A stretch of DNA of 64,000 bases from contig CALDGQ010000061.1 of assembly GCA_937941765.1 (NCBI GenBank), positions 28,975 through 92,974 of the forward strand, read 5' to 3'. The notes under the pieces were generated by a model, which worked only from the letters and a program-made list of their open reading frames with translations, did not search any database and had not been told where the DNA came from. How positions within the stretch are numbered: position 1 is the first letter of the stretch; each line of letters opens with the position of its first letter. This DNA comes from an uncultured Saprospiraceae bacterium (lineage in GTDB: Bacteria > Bacteroidota > Bacteroidia > Chitinophagales > Saprospiraceae). Shown in pieces: positions 1 to 11,300 of this stretch. A program made the translations under genes and the position numbers.

Positions 1-1898
1 TAAATTATATTGGCATTATTGATTGTCCAGAACTTTCAAGCATAGTAGGTTTAAGCAATTTGACGAATATTGATAATTTTTTATCAATCCAAGGAACAAG
101 TCTTACGGATTTGGATGGGCTGCAGAATTTGCAACATGTTGGAGCCAGTATTACAATTAGTGATAACCTGCTTTTATCTTTTTGCAGTTACCCTTTTCTT
201 TGTGATATTTTGACTTCAGGAAATATTTCTTATTCTATTGAAAACAATGGAGTTGGTTGCTCAAACGAATCGGAGATTCTAAGCTTATGTGAAGATGTTG
301 GAGCAGTAAACTATCAAATATTCTATGATATAAATGAAAATACATTGTTTGATAGTGACGAACCAATATTGTCATTTGCATCCATTTTGGTGGAGCCATT
401 GGGAACAGCTGCTTACATCAACAATCTCGATTTAGGTGTCATTTATTTGCCTTATGGAAACTATGATGTAATTTACAATTCCGAGGCTACTCCTGATTGG
501 GAGTTGACCACAGGAAGTACGAATTTTGATATCGCATTGGATGATAACAATCAAGAAACGACCGTAAATTTTGGTTTGATTCCACTTCAATCAATTTCTG
601 ATCTTGAAGTTGCCGTTTTTAATGAAGTTTCTAGATGTAATGAGTTTGTTGAATTCGAAGTAATAGTTACGAATATTGGAACAACAATTGCTGATGGGAC
701 TTTGTGGTTGGAAAGGGATGAAGAGATTTTGTCTGTTCAATTTATTGATCCACCAGATGAGGAAACGTTACTTAAATTTGGTTGGAATTTTGAAAATTTA
801 CTACCAGGAGCTAGTATAAAACGAAAGATTAGTTTGCAATTTCCTGGGCCACCTGAAATTGAAATTGGACAATCACTTTCATTTAACGGTAGTGTAATTT
901 TTACTGATGTTAATGGTGCTGATCAAATAACCGATACTGGTCTTAGGGTAGAAATTCAATGTGCATATGATCCTAATGACAAATTGGTGCAGCCAGCATA
1001 TCCAGAAAATTACGCACTTATTGATGAGGCATTAATTTATACTGTTCGTTTTCAGAATACAGGTAATGCAGAAGCATATGATGTTGTTATTACAGATTTG
1101 CTAGATTCAAATTTGGACTTGTCGACTTTTCGAGTCATCTCTAGTAGTCATGAAGAGGTCTTAACTACCACCTTAAATAACAATTTGGCTACATTTGATT
1201 TTATAGACATTTTTCTACCGGATAGTACGACCAATTTTGATGCAAGTCAAGGTTATGTGATGTATAGCATTCACCCTATTGGAAGTATTGAAGAAAACAC
1301 CATTATTCAAAACACGGCAAGTATTTTCTTCGATTTTAATCCACCAATCATTACCAATACAACTGAAAATAATATGGTTTCCACTTTTGATGCCGATCAA
1401 GATGGATCACAAATATGGGATGATTGCAATGATAGCGATGCTTCTATTTCTCCAGATGCAACAGAGGTTCCAAACAATGAAATCGATGAAGATTGTGATG
1501 GGGAAGCGCAAATTATAGACATGGATATGGATGGATTTAATTCAGATGAAGATTGTGATGATACCAATGCCTTCATAAATCCAAATGCGCAAGAAATCGC
1601 AAATAACGGTATTGATGAAGATTGTGATGGCGAAGATTTGATTGTAGATGGAATTGAGGATGTAAGTGCTTTAAGTCTAAGCATCTTTCCTAATCCAGTA
1701 AACAATATGATCAAAATTGAGTTGATGGAGGAGGTGACTGCTACATTAATTATAAAAGATTGTCAAGGCAAAACAGTTTTAACGAAAAATATAAGCAGTG
1801 CTGATCAAGTCGATATGTCAGCTTTGCAACAAGGTATTTACTTAATATTGATAAATGGTAAGTCCAATCAATGGGTAGAGTGGGTTGTGAAGTTGTAA
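1..1898 (+). CDS. T9SS-sorted secreted protein with LRR-like, DUF7619-type and MopE-like domains (5' partial)
   Basis: The reading frame is already open at base 3 with no stop before the first possible start (TTG at 60), and the residues upstream of that codon continue a leucine-rich pattern ('[16 protein letters not shown]'). The true start therefore lies outside the window. In order I see: leucine-rich, receptor-L-like strands in the first about 60 visible residues; a Cys-containing stretch and a DUF11-like beta domain; then a conserved domain starting '[18 protein letters not shown]' and containing '[17 protein letters not shown]' and '[11 protein letters not shown]' (catalogued, I believe, as DUF7619). 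Two MopE-like metal-binding motifs follow ('[16 protein letters not shown]', '[16 protein letters not shown]'), each ending in 'GIDEDCDGE' or 'EIDEDCDGE'. The last about 75 residues are a type A T9SS sorting domain ('[15 protein letters not shown]', '[10 protein letters not shown]'). The protein should cross the outer membrane and stay on the surface or be released. Its substrate or partner is unknown. Confidence 0.9.
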   Translation, partial: NYIGIIDCPELSSIVGLSNLTNIDNFLSIQGTSLTDLDGLQNLQHVGASITISDNLLLSFCSYPFLCDILTSGNISYSIENNGVGCSNESEILSLCEDVGAVNYQIFYDINENTLFDSDEPILSFASILVEPLGTAAYINNLDLGVIYLPYGNYDVIYNSEATPDWELTTGSTNFDIALDDNNQETTVNFGLIPLQSISDLEVAVFNEVSRCNEFVEFEVIVTNIGTTIADGTLWLERDEEILSVQFIDPPDEETLLKFGWNFENLLPGASIKRKISLQFPGPPEIEIGQSLSFNGSVIFTDVNGADQITDTGLRVEIQCAYDPNDKLVQPAYPENYALIDEALIYTVRFQNTGNAEAYDVVITDLLDSNLDLSTFRVISSSHEEVLTTTLNNNLATFDFIDIFLPDSTTNFDASQGYVMYSIHPIGSIEENTIIQNTASIFFDFNPPIITNTTENNMVSTFDADQDGSQIWDDCNDSDASISPDATEVPNNEIDEDCDGEAQIIDMDMDGFNSDEDCDDTNAFINPNAQEIANNGIDEDCDGEDLIVDGIEDVSALSLSIFPNPVNNMIKIELMEEVTATLIIKDCQGKTVLTKNISSADQVDMSALQQGIYLILINGKSNQWVEWVVKL

Positions 1899-1920
1899 GG
1901 GGTTTGAAAACAATAGAAAA

Positions 1921-1951
1921 GGGAAATCTAATATTTAGATTTCCCTTTTTT
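1921..1951. terminator. Bidirectional intrinsic terminator between convergent genes
   Basis: Arms GGGAAATCTAA (1921-1931) and TTAGATTTCCC (1935-1945) form a perfect 11-bp stem with a 3-nt loop, followed by six T on the plus strand. A short A run precedes the left arm, so it can also serve the minus-strand gene ending at 1977. Confidence 0.85.
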
Positions 1952-1976
1952 ATTTATAAAAATTAAATTTTAGTAT

Positions 1977-4900
1977 TTAATTAAACTTAACGATCTTTTT
2001 TGTAATAACTTGATCCTTAGTATTGAAATTCAAATGATAAATTCCATTTGAATGATTCAATAAATCAACTGAAATCGTATTCAAACCAGTTTCTAAGTCG
2101 ATCTCTTTTTGTTCAATTGTTTGTCCAATGAAATTTGAAATTGACATTTGAATAGAGACATCATTTGTTGATTCTAGTTGTACAAATATTTCACCTTTTG
2201 TAGGATTTGGAAATACGTTGTGTATCGTAAGAGTTTTGTTAGTAACAATAGGTGCCAAACGTGGACTAGCATTGCATGGAACTTCCAATATATATGGACG
2301 CTCAACGAAATATTCATTTAGATCCCAAGTCCCTGCCCAGAAATTCATAACACCCACATCATCTACTGCATTGTTATTGGTAACTAAATTGTTATAGCCT
2401 ACTGTTTCTCCATTTTCCCACATCAGATTTCCTTCACTTGCCAAGTCATTTAGTCCGATCAAGACAATGTTTCCGTCTAAATTAGATTGGATAAAATCAT
2501 TTTCCGCTTGACTAGTAATGGATACTATATGTCCTCCCAGTGAAGTAGCTTCAGCGCTAGCCGATGCAAAGTTTTTGGAAGCGTTGGATCTGAAATATTT
2601 TGAATTGCCAAATTCTCCTAAAGCCGTAAACCCTGATGGAGTAGGTATATTACATCCATTGCCACCACCTATAACATTAAGTAATGCTTGTGTAATGTTA
2701 TTGGTTTCATCAATCTCATCAATATCATTATTGTCATCAACAACAATGAAAAAAGTATAAAGTCCTGTCGCGAGTGAAGTAGGTACCGTAATTGCACCAA
2801 TTACTTCTTCAGAACCAACGATTGTATTTCCAGTAGTTATACTTCCTTCTAAAATATCGTCACTACTTAAACTTGAATCTGTAGAAATGTAAGTATTGAT
2901 TTGGTAATCCCCAACAGCAGTTCCAACACCAATATTGCGAAGTGTAAATGGAAAATATACAACCGCTCCTGGCATTCCTTCAATTGAATTGAAATTTATA
3001 ATATTAAGATCAGATAAATTTGGATTGTTAGGCGTTCCTTGACAAGTACAACCATCTGCTTGGATGATGTCATTAGTTGTGTTGAAATTCATGTCATTAC
3101 ATGGTGTTCCTGGTGGGGTAGGTAAACTCGGATTATTCGGTTCACAATCATCCTCATCACAAATTCCATCATCATCGGAGTCTGGACATCCATTGGTAAC
3201 TGTTATGTCAAAAGAACAATATCTACTAGTTTGACAGTAAGTATTGGAACCAGCTGCAAACGAAACGAATTCAATAGTTGTCGTCCCAATCGGGAAAACC
3301 ATACCGCTGGCTGTATGGTTGCCAGAAATCAAATCTGGTTCTCCGATAATGCAAGTACCTTGTGAGATTTGAGGCAAATCATAATTGACAATTGCTCCTA
3401 AATTAGATGTTGCGTTCACTGTAATATCTTGTGTGCAACTGATACCGCCATAAGCTCCTTCAATAAATATCTCATTGTAGCAAATTTCGGAATTACCGCA
3501 TTGATCTGTAATCTCGTAAACGACAATGTGATCAACCCATGCAGTCAGAAAACTTCCAGAAGCTTGTCCAGATATCTGTGTAACTGTTACACCGCCAGGA
3601 CAATTAGTTGAAGCAGCTGGTGGTGACCAGTCTACTACATTTCCTGAAGGGTCTCCAGTTCCTGAGACAGTTAATTGTTCAGGGTCTATATTGAGATCAC
3701 AATCAAATGTGAATCCACCTCCACCTTGAACCGTAACAGGAATCCACTCGTCACATTCATCGGATTGTACACTTAAGAAATAAGTTGCCCCAGCCGTTAA
3801 TCCAGATATTGTTTCTGAATTTGAACAAGATGTTCCCGACCAAGGATTACACCCCCAAACCGCATCTACATTTGCATCAAACAATTTAGCATTTTCAGCA
3901 CTGGTTAATCCTATTACGGTAACCACTCCATTTGCAGAACTTACAGATACATTGCATCCGCCAGTTGGGCAAGGAGCACATGGTCCACCACAATCCGTAC
4001 CAGTTTCACCTTGGTTTTGTATGCCATCTGTACATGTCGGAGTAATAGGACAAGGCGCACAAGGACCGCCACAATCAATGCCTGTTTCACCTTGATTTTG
4101 AATTCCATCTGAGCAAGTTGGGGTTGGTCCTCCACCTTGGACAGTGACAGGAATCCATTCATCACATTCATCTGATTGTACACTTAAGAAATAAGTGGCA
4201 CCTGTTACAAGTCCTGTAACCGTTTCAGAATTTGAGCATGGGGTTCCATTCCAAGGGTTACATCCCCAAACACCATCGATATTTGTATCAAATAGTTTTG
4301 CGTTTTCTGCACTTGTCAAACCTGTTATCGTGACCATACCGTTTGATGAACTAACACTGACATTACAACCGACTGTAGGGCAAGGTGCACAAGGTCCACC
4401 ACAATCGATGCCTGTTTCTCCTTGATTTTGAATACCATCATTACAAGTTGGTCCGACTGGACAAGGGGTGCAAGGTCCACCGCAATCAATTCCTGTCTCG
4501 CCTTGATTTTGGATACCATCTGAGCAGGTAGCAGTAGGACCACCTCCTTGAATTACAATTGGAATCCATTCGTCACAATTGTCAGATTGAACACTCAAAA
4601 AGTAAGTGTCGCCAACTACTAATCCAGTTACAATTTCATTGTTAGAACAAGTTGTGCCACTCCAAGGATTGCAACCCCAAATCGTTGAAATACTTGCATC
4701 AAATAGTTTTGCATTTTCAGCACCTGTGAGGCCTGTTATGGTTACACCTCCATTTGAAGAAGTGATAGATACATTGCATACTCCAGCTACTGGTGTTCCT
4801 TGACAGGTGCACCCATCCGATTGAATGATGTCATTTGTGGTATTCGGATCATTGTCATCACAACTACTTCCAATTGTTGTTGGTAAATTAGGATTGTTGT

Positions 4901-7900
4901 CATCACAATCGTTTTCTACACAATATCCGTCATTGTCATTGTCGGTACAATTACCACCAGATATGGTTATAGATTGAGTAGCAGTACAGCCATCTGTTCC
5001 ACCTGTTAAGGAATAAGTTCCAGGTGTGTTGATTGTTATACTTTGTGTACTTGCACCTGTTGACCATATAGGATTCGAAATTGGAGGATTAGATGTCAAA
5101 GTAACCGGACCATTCTCAATAGATAGGCTGCTGGCATCAATTGTGAAGGCTGGTGCACCGCCACCTAGTTTTAAGCGTAGTAGCCAATAGTCAGATCCAC
5201 CTACGATTGGACCTACATCTCCGTTCTGGCTGTAAGCAGTACCTCCAACAAAATAGTCTCCATTGTTAAATTCTAACAAGGTCAAACCGGTTTCTTGTCC
5301 GTTGCCTCCATAAGAATCGGACCACATTACATTTCCATTGTTAGCATCTAAATTCATGACTAATAAATCACCAGAATATCGATTGACGAATGGATAATTA
5401 TTGGCAAATCCAGTAAGTAATAGATTCCCATCGTTTGTGGTAATAATATCTTCAAATCCACCTGATTTGGAGCTAGCAAATAAACGCTTCCATAGTATAT
5501 TGCCAGCTGTATTTATTTTAAATACCCAAGCACTGTTGCCACTATGTTGTATCCCAACATCCCCATCATCTGATACAGTTGTTGCTCCAATAACGAGATT
5601 TCCATCCTCTGTGGCAGTGATGTTTGTCGCATTTTCTAAACCAGTTCCTCCATAGGCACTTTTCCAAATTTCATTTCCATTTGGTTCAAGTCCATATAGT
5701 GCAATGTCTACACTGCCATGATAGTTTGGTATATCGTCGGAATAAGTACGTCCAGTCAAATATAAATTTCCATTTGTCGCTTCAGTTATTTTAGCGTCCC
5801 AATCTGAGTCATTTCCACCGTGTGTTTTTGACCATAAAATATTTCCTTGATCATCAATTTTTAGCACCCAATAATCTGAATTTCCATTATTATTAGGGAT
5901 ATCTGTATCAGCGCCACGTGATTCCCCAACAACAACATAATTACCATCAATAGTTTGAATGATGTCTTGGAGTTCATCCCCATCTGTAGAGCCATAAGTT
6001 TTAGACCAAAGTAAATTTCCGTTGGCGTCAATTTTTATAATCCAACCATCTGAAACATAAGGCCCTCCAATTTTATTTTGAATATCTCCATTATCAGAAT
6101 CCGTACTTCCCACCAAGAGGAAACCGCCATCTGGTGTATTGATTGCACTATTTAGTTTGTCCGGTAAAGCACCTCCATATGTTTTTTTCCAAATAATAGT
6201 TCCGTCTAATTCGGTTTTTATGACCCAAAAATCTTGGTTTCCATTGGTGAATCCTAAGTCACCGCCATTGCCTCTTCCAGTTCCAGTCAACAAAATTTTC
6301 CCATCGTTGGTTTGTAAAATTTTGTTTAATTCATCGTTATCATCGCCTCCAAATGTTTTGTTGGTTTCAATAGAAGGAGCTTGTGTTAGATCAATGGTTT
6401 GGATCAAATCACAGATCCCATCAGAAATGGTTACTTCGTAAGAGCCTACTGCTAGATCAGTTTTGAAATTCGAGATATTACCATCTGACCACTCATAAGT
6501 ATAAGTACCCGTACCACCAGTAGGTATAATTGTGACTGTACCTACTTCACAACCCGTTGGATTTAAAATTGCAAATTCAGCTTCAAGTGGATAGCTATTT
6601 ACACGAACATGATCCGCAAAAATATTTCCATTTGCATCGGTGACTTGGAGGCAATAGTCTGTTTGTCCTCCTTTAAAAACTTCTCGTATTGCACCTGAAA
6701 AACCATCGTTCCATATATAAGTGCAGTTTTGACAATTTGGAATGGTTCCATCAAGTGTTACATCTCCATCAGGGCAACCATAAAAATCATTTTCAAAAAT
6801 ATTGATATATTGAATTTGGTCATTACAATTGGCTTCATCGATATGATTTCGAATTCTATTGCCAGGTTCTACTCCCAATCCGTAAGTAAAGGTTGCGCTA
6901 GTACTATTGCAGTAACTCATAATAGAAGGTGGAATTGGGTTATCAGTAGGACCACAATTTCCTTCTGGAGCGGCACAATTATCCAAAACCCCATTTGACC
7001 AACTACAATTATGTGTATGTGGTGATCCAAGGTTGTGACCCAATTCATGAGCAAGGACATCAGGACCATAAGTGAAATTTGGAAAATTGTTGATAGTGGC
7101 AATACCAAGTCCTGTCACTCCAAATCCATTTGTCTTGCAAACTCCACCAATTACTGCACGCCCTCCAATCAATGTTTTGGTTACATAGTGAGCCAATTCT
7201 CCATTGACGCATTCTCGATTGCTTCTAAAATCACTTAGTAAATCTAAACTTGTTGATTGATTATAAGGTGGTATCTCTGTCCAAACTGATATTTCAGATA
7301 TTCTTAAATCTATTTCTTCTTGATCGTATATTGCGTTTACAACATTGAATGCACTAGTAACATAGTTGTTTGTGATTGTAATGTTGGAAGAGTAGTAGGA
7401 GTAAATGTAGTAATCTACTTCCATGTAGACATAAACGATTCTATCAGCCATTGTTTTTTCGGAAATGGTAATAAGATCATTGCTAAAAATAATCTCTTCC
7501 GATGTTTCTGTATCACATTGCTTTACAGGAGAATTGTTGTCTTTTTTAAAAATATAGTTGGTGTTATTGATTTTTGTTGGATCTTTTAACGGTCCCAATG
7601 AATAATTTTCACCATCAACAGATATCACCCCATTAATCTCATTTTCGAAAAGGCTAATAGCAGCGAAATTTCCGTTGGTCGTATTCTGATAAAAGTGTCC
7701 AGGACTGAAATCTTGGAAAGTTGATCGGCCTTCACTTTGTGTTAAAGTGGATGCGTAAAATTGATCTGACAAAATTTGCTTTTTATATAGCGTGATTTCT
7801 AAATTAGATTTTGAATACCTCGGGATAGAAATTTGAATTGTTTCCTCATTGCCCTTGAATAAATCATTAAGTGTTTCTGAATTAAGTTTTAAAAATGTAC

Positions 7901-8036
7901 CATCTACAATTTCACTGGCCGTATTCATTTTAGTTGTTGAATTCGAACTGATTTCAAATAGTGGTTTCGTTTCAGCCAATAATACGTTCCAGCTGAAACA
8001 TAATAATAGAATTAGATAATGAATTGTGTTTTTCAT
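1977..8036 (-). CDS. Secreted reprolysin-like (M12B) metalloprotease with beta-propeller, CNPW modules, C-type lectin and T9SS sorting domain
   Basis: A 2019-residue secreted zinc protease. Approximate order: signal peptide 1-21; M12B-like propeptide 22-175; metzincin domain 180-405 with 'HELGHNLGSPH' (zinc ligands H330, H334, H340; catalytic E331) and Met-turn 'SIMSYC' (M373); PKD-like and SprB-like Cys-containing domains 406-550; a beta-propeller of repeated 'GGxxxD..GNxxWxKxYGG' blades 555-940; an Ig-like strand set; a MopE/TSP3-like unit; three CNPW modules (about 1085-1160, 1222-1296, 1362-1437) separated by pairs of 'GIQNQGETGIDCGGPC' units; two HYR-like domains; a second MopE-like unit; a CARDB-like domain 1669-1790; a C-type-lectin-like domain 1795-1921; and a T9SS type A sorting domain 1935-2019. 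All active-site residues expected of M12B are present. It closely parallels the proteins at 12630-17930 and 18285-23342. Whether it digests host, prey or environmental protein cannot be read from sequence. Confidence 0.95.
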   Translation of the reverse strand: MKNTIHYLILLLCFSWNVLLAETKPLFEISSNSTTKMNTASEIVDGTFLKLNSETLNDLFKGNEETIQISIPRYSKSNLEITLYKKQILSDQFYASTLTQSEGRSTFQDFSPGHFYQNTTNGNFAAISLFENEINGVISVDGENYSLGPLKDPTKINNTNYIFKKDNNSPVKQCDTETSEEIIFSNDLITISEKTMADRIVYVYMEVDYYIYSYYSSNITITNNYVTSAFNVVNAIYDQEEIDLRISEISVWTEIPPYNQSTSLDLLSDFRSNRECVNGELAHYVTKTLIGGRAVIGGVCKTNGFGVTGLGIATINNFPNFTYGPDVLAHELGHNLGSPHTHNCSWSNGVLDNCAAPEGNCGPTDNPIPPSIMSYCNSTSATFTYGLGVEPGNRIRNHIDEANCNDQIQYINIFENDFYGCPDGDVTLDGTIPNCQNCTYIWNDGFSGAIREVFKGGQTDYCLQVTDANGNIFADHVRVNSYPLEAEFAILNPTGCEVGTVTIIPTGGTGTYTYEWSDGNISNFKTDLAVGSYEVTISDGICDLIQTIDLTQAPSIETNKTFGGDDNDELNKILQTNDGKILLTGTGRGNGGDLGFTNGNQDFWVIKTELDGTIIWKKTYGGALPDKLNSAINTPDGGFLLVGSTDSDNGDIQNKIGGPYVSDGWIIKIDANGNLLWSKTYGSTDGDELQDIIQTIDGNYVVVGESRGADTDIPNNNGNSDYWVLKIDDQGNILWSKTHGGNDSDWDAKITEATNGNLYLTGRTYSDDIPNYHGSVDIALYGLEPNGNEIWKSAYGGTGLENATNITATEDGNLVIGATTVSDDGDVGIQHSGNSAWVFKINTAGNILWKRLFASSKSGGFEDIITTNDGNLLLTGFANNYPFVNRYSGDLLVMNLDANNGNVMWSDSYGGNGQETGLTLLEFNNGDYFVGGTAYSQNGDVGPIVGGSDYWLLRLKLGGGAPAFTIDASSLSIENGPVTLTSNPPISNPIWSTGASTQSITINTPGTYSLTGGTDGCTATQSITISGGNCTDNDNDGYCVENDCDDNNPNLPTTIGSSCDDNDPNTTNDIIQSDGCTCQGTPVAGVCNVSITSSNGGVTITGLTGAENAKLFDASISTIWGCNPWSGTTCSNNEIVTGLVVGDTYFLSVQSDNCDEWIPIVIQGGGPTATCSDGIQNQGETGIDCGGPCTPCPVGPTCNDGIQNQGETGIDCGGPCAPCPTVGCNVSVSSSNGMVTITGLTSAENAKLFDTNIDGVWGCNPWNGTPCSNSETVTGLVTGATYFLSVQSDECDEWIPVTVQGGGPTPTCSDGIQNQGETGIDCGGPCAPCPITPTCTDGIQNQGETGTDCGGPCAPCPTGGCNVSVSSANGVVTVIGLTSAENAKLFDANVDAVWGCNPWSGTSCSNSETISGLTAGATYFLSVQSDECDEWIPVTVQGGGGFTFDCDLNIDPEQLTVSGTGDPSGNVVDWSPPAASTNCPGGVTVTQISGQASGSFLTAWVDHIVVYEITDQCGNSEICYNEIFIEGAYGGISCTQDITVNATSNLGAIVNYDLPQISQGTCIIGEPDLISGNHTASGMVFPIGTTTIEFVSFAAGSNTYCQTSRYCSFDITVTNGCPDSDDDGICDEDDCEPNNPSLPTPPGTPCNDMNFNTTNDIIQADGCTCQGTPNNPNLSDLNIINFNSIEGMPGAVVYFPFTLRNIGVGTAVGDYQINTYISTDSSLSSDDILEGSITTGNTIVGSEEVIGAITVPTSLATGLYTFFIVVDDNNDIDEIDETNNITQALLNVIGGGNGCNIPTPSGFTALGEFGNSKYFRSNASKNFASASAEATSLGGHIVSITSQAENDFIQSNLDGNIVLIGLNDLASEGNLMWENGETVGYNNLVTNNNAVDDVGVMNFWAGTWDLNEYFVERPYILEVPCNASPRLAPIVTNKTLTIHNVFPNPTKGEIFVQLESTNDVSIQMSISNFIGQTIEQKEIDLETGLNTISVDLLNHSNGIYHLNFNTKDQVITKKIVKFN
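2875..3026 (-). repeat. 152-bp tract nearly identical to 13522-13673 (CARDB-domain coding)
   Basis: Reading both copies base by base I find two mismatches in 152 positions, including identical third codon positions, although the flanking parts of the two genes have diverged clearly. The tract encodes the N-terminal half of the CARDB-like domain ('GMPGAVVYFPFTLRNIGVG'). Confidence 0.9.
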
Positions 8037-8389
8037 TAAAATTATGTTTTTAGTTTGGGCAAGTTTGAATAAAAAATAATGTGCTGGGGGTTAATCTAGG
8101 ATAGATAACGTTTATGCTTGTAAGTTCAATTAATTTAAGAATAATTTCAAAAACTATAATTCGTGTTTGTCAATCGAAAATATCAATCAATTACATTTTT
8201 TAATGTAAATATTAATTAGTTTGTCAAAAAAAATAATTAATCCTTCAACTGATTCAATCAAATTTAACCATAATAAGGTATGAAGAAAAACTTTAAAATT
8301 ATTCTAAAATTTTAAAATTGGTTGCAACAAAAAAGGTGTACTTCAAATTTGAAATACACCTTTTGAATTGAAATTACTCCAATTATTAA
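8037..8389. other. Intergenic region upstream of the 1977-8036 gene
   Basis: A 353-bp AT-rich gap. It holds the terminator of the upstream gene at 8331-8364 and two copies of TTTGTCAA (8166-8173 and 8220-8227), which read TTGACAAA on the coding strand, 130 and 184 bases before the start codon. I see no RNA gene or small ORF. Confidence 0.6.
8331..8364 (-). terminator. Intrinsic terminator of the M43 protease gene
   Basis: Arms AAAAGGTGTA (8331-8340) and TACACCTTTT (8355-8364) pair perfectly, with an inner TTCAAATTTGAA palindrome extending the stem. The A run at the left gives a U tract on the minus strand. Confidence 0.8.
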
Positions 8390-11300
8390 TTATTCAATTT
8401 TTATGATTTTATGAGAAACTATTTCTTCAACTGTTGCGATATTCATTTGATAAATTCCGTTAGGGTAATTTTGTAAATCAAGCTGCATCGTCTGTTTTCC
8501 AGATTCCAAACTGATTGTTCTTTGCTCAACAACTTGTCCCATCAAATTTGTGATTGTAATCGCAGCCGTTTGCTCAATAGTTGAATTGATTTTGACAAAT
8601 ACTTCATCTGAAGTTGGATTTGGAAATAGGCTGTTAATTTTCAGACTGTTAACAATTTCATTTGACGCAATTCGTGGGATAGGTAAACAAGGTACTTCCA
8701 AAATATAAGGACGCTCAGTCAGTGGATTGTCCAAAGTCCAAGTTCCTGCCCAGAAGTTCATGTGTGCGTAGTCTCCAGCTGCAGAATTTCCACCTACTAA
8801 ATTTGAGAAGTTGTAAGGTTCACCACTATCCCAAGCTAAATTTCCTTCAGATGAATTGGCACCATCACCTAATCCGATAAATACAATGTTCCCGTCTAAA
8901 TTATTTTTGATAAAGTCATTTTCAGCTTGACTAGATATGGATACAATATACCCTCCAAGAGAAGCAGCTTCCAGACTTGCTGCATCCCAATTGGATACAT
9001 CATTTGACATGAAATATTTAGAATTGCCAAATTCTCCTAACAAAGTAAATCCTAATGGAATAGGTGTGTTGCAACCACCACCTATTGGGGTTCCCTGACA
9101 AGTACAGCCATCTGTTAGTATGACATCATTCGTTGTATTTGAATTCATATCATTGCATTGTGATCCAGGTGTAGCAGGTAAGTTCGGATTGTTTGGTTCA
9201 CAATCTACATTATTGCAAATTCCATCATCATCTGAATCAGTACAACTACCTCCCTGAACTGTAATAGGAATCCATTCATCACATTCATCGGATTGGACGC
9301 TTAAGAAATAAGTTTCGCCAATAGTTAGTCCAGAAATCGTTTCCAAGTTGCTGCAAGGAGATCCATTCCACGGATTACATCCCCAAACCGCCGTAATATC
9401 TGTAGTAAATAATTTTGCATTTTCACCATTGGTCAAACCAGTAACAGTTACCGTTCCATTGTTAGAACTAACACCGATATTACATCCACCAGTTTGACAA
9501 GGAGCACAAGGACCACCACAATCGATTCCAGTTTCACTTTGGTTTTGAATACCGTCGTTGCAGGTGGCAACAATTTGACAAGGAGCACAAGGACCACCAC
9601 AATCGATTCCAGTTTCACCTTGGTTTTGAATACCATCGTTGCAGGTAGCAACAATTTGACAAGGAGCACACGGACCACCACAATCAATACCAGTTTCACC
9701 TTGGTTTTGAATACCATCGTTGCAAGTCGCAGTAGTACCACCTCCTTGAACAACTACGGTTATCCATTCATCACAATCGTTCGATTGAACACTTAGGAAA
9801 TAGGTCTCGCCAATTGTCAATCCGGAGATCATTTCTGAATTACTACAAGGAGATCCATTCCAAGGATTACAACCCCAAACCGCAGAAATATCAGATGTAA
9901 ATAACTTTGCATTTTCGGCATTTGTTAAACCAGTAACGCTAACCACACCATTTGCTGAATTAACATTGACATTACATCCGGCTGTTTGGCATGGGCTACA
10001 CGGACCACCACAATCAACACCAGTTTCACCTTGGTTTTGAATACCATCATTACAGGTAGCAGTAATTTGGCAAGGTACACATGGACCTCCACAGTCAATA
10101 CCAGTTTCACCTTGGTTTTGGATACCATCGTTGCAAGTAGGTGTAACTTGACATGGAGCACACGGGCCACCACAATCAATGCCAGTTTCACCTTGGTTTT
10201 GGATACCGTCGTTACATGTGGCAGTTGTTCCACCACCTTGGATAACGATTGGAATCCATTCATCACAATCATCAGATTGTATACTTAAGAAATAAGTTTC
10301 ACCTACATTTAATCCATTTACTGTTTCATTGTTAGAGCAAGGTGTTCCACTCCAAGGGTTGCATCCCCAAACTGTTGCTATACTTGCTGTAAATAATTTT
10401 GCATTTTCTAATCCTGTTAATCCAGTGATGGTAACCCCTCCATTTGAGGAAGTAATATTCACATTGCATCCACCGATAGAGCAAGGATTGCAAGGACCAC
10501 CACAGTCAACACCAGTTTCACCTTGATTTTGAATACCATCGTTGCAAGTAGCTGTAACACATGGTGTACACGGACCACCACAATCAACACCAGTTTCACC
10601 TTGATTTTGAATACCATCATTGCAGTTGGGCGTAGAAGTTCCAGTGAAAACGGAAATGGATTCTGAACAATTTTCACTAGAGTAAGTAACGATATAAGTT
10701 TCGTTAGGAAATACACCTGAAAGTATAAATACTGGTCCGCACAAGTTTTGAGGAGGATTACAAGTTAAAATATTATTACTAATTGAGCTCCTCTTAAATT
10801 CTGCGTAGTCAACTAAATCTAAACCGTAGATTGTAATGTTATCATTTTCATAAACCATAGATACCGGACAGTCTGAAGTTGTCCCTGCACAAGAACATCC
10901 GTCGGCTAAAATAACATCATTGTCAGTTGTTGAATCACCGTCATCACATGGTGTCCCTACTATAGCAGGTATAGATGGATCATTATCATCACAATCAATC
11001 GAAATACTTACGCCATCATTATCATTATCGATGTTGGATTGGACACCAGTGCAACCGATTGAATATTGAAGTGTGTTTCTATAAGGTCCAGCGAGTGCAG
11101 CATGCATTCTTTCTTTTTGACCTTGCGTAAATCTTGAAATTAAAGCGCTGCAATAACCCATAAAATTGTATGAAGCTTTGTAAACTTCTGGAGTATTACT
11201 GCAATCATACGAAGTACATTCCACTCTTCTGAAAGGTGGTGTGTCGCAAACTCTATCTCCTTGAATGCTACAATCTGAATTTGGTGGACATTGGGTACCA

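Noticed and set aside
60..62. TTG at 60 as the start of the first gene
   Set aside because: The frame is open to the window edge and the residues before the TTG continue the leucine-rich pattern, so the gene starts outside the window.
9494..10288. Plus-strand ORFs of about 100 codons opposite the M43 protease gene (9494-9796, 9986-10288)
   Set aside because: They are antisense readings of the GIQNQ and CNPW repeats, with low-complexity Thr-rich products and no start signal.
9487..10625. Regularly spaced direct repeats that could suggest a CRISPR array
   Set aside because: Units and 'spacers' are all in one reading frame of a secreted protease and encode the same Cys-rich peptide; there are no unique spacers and no cas genes.
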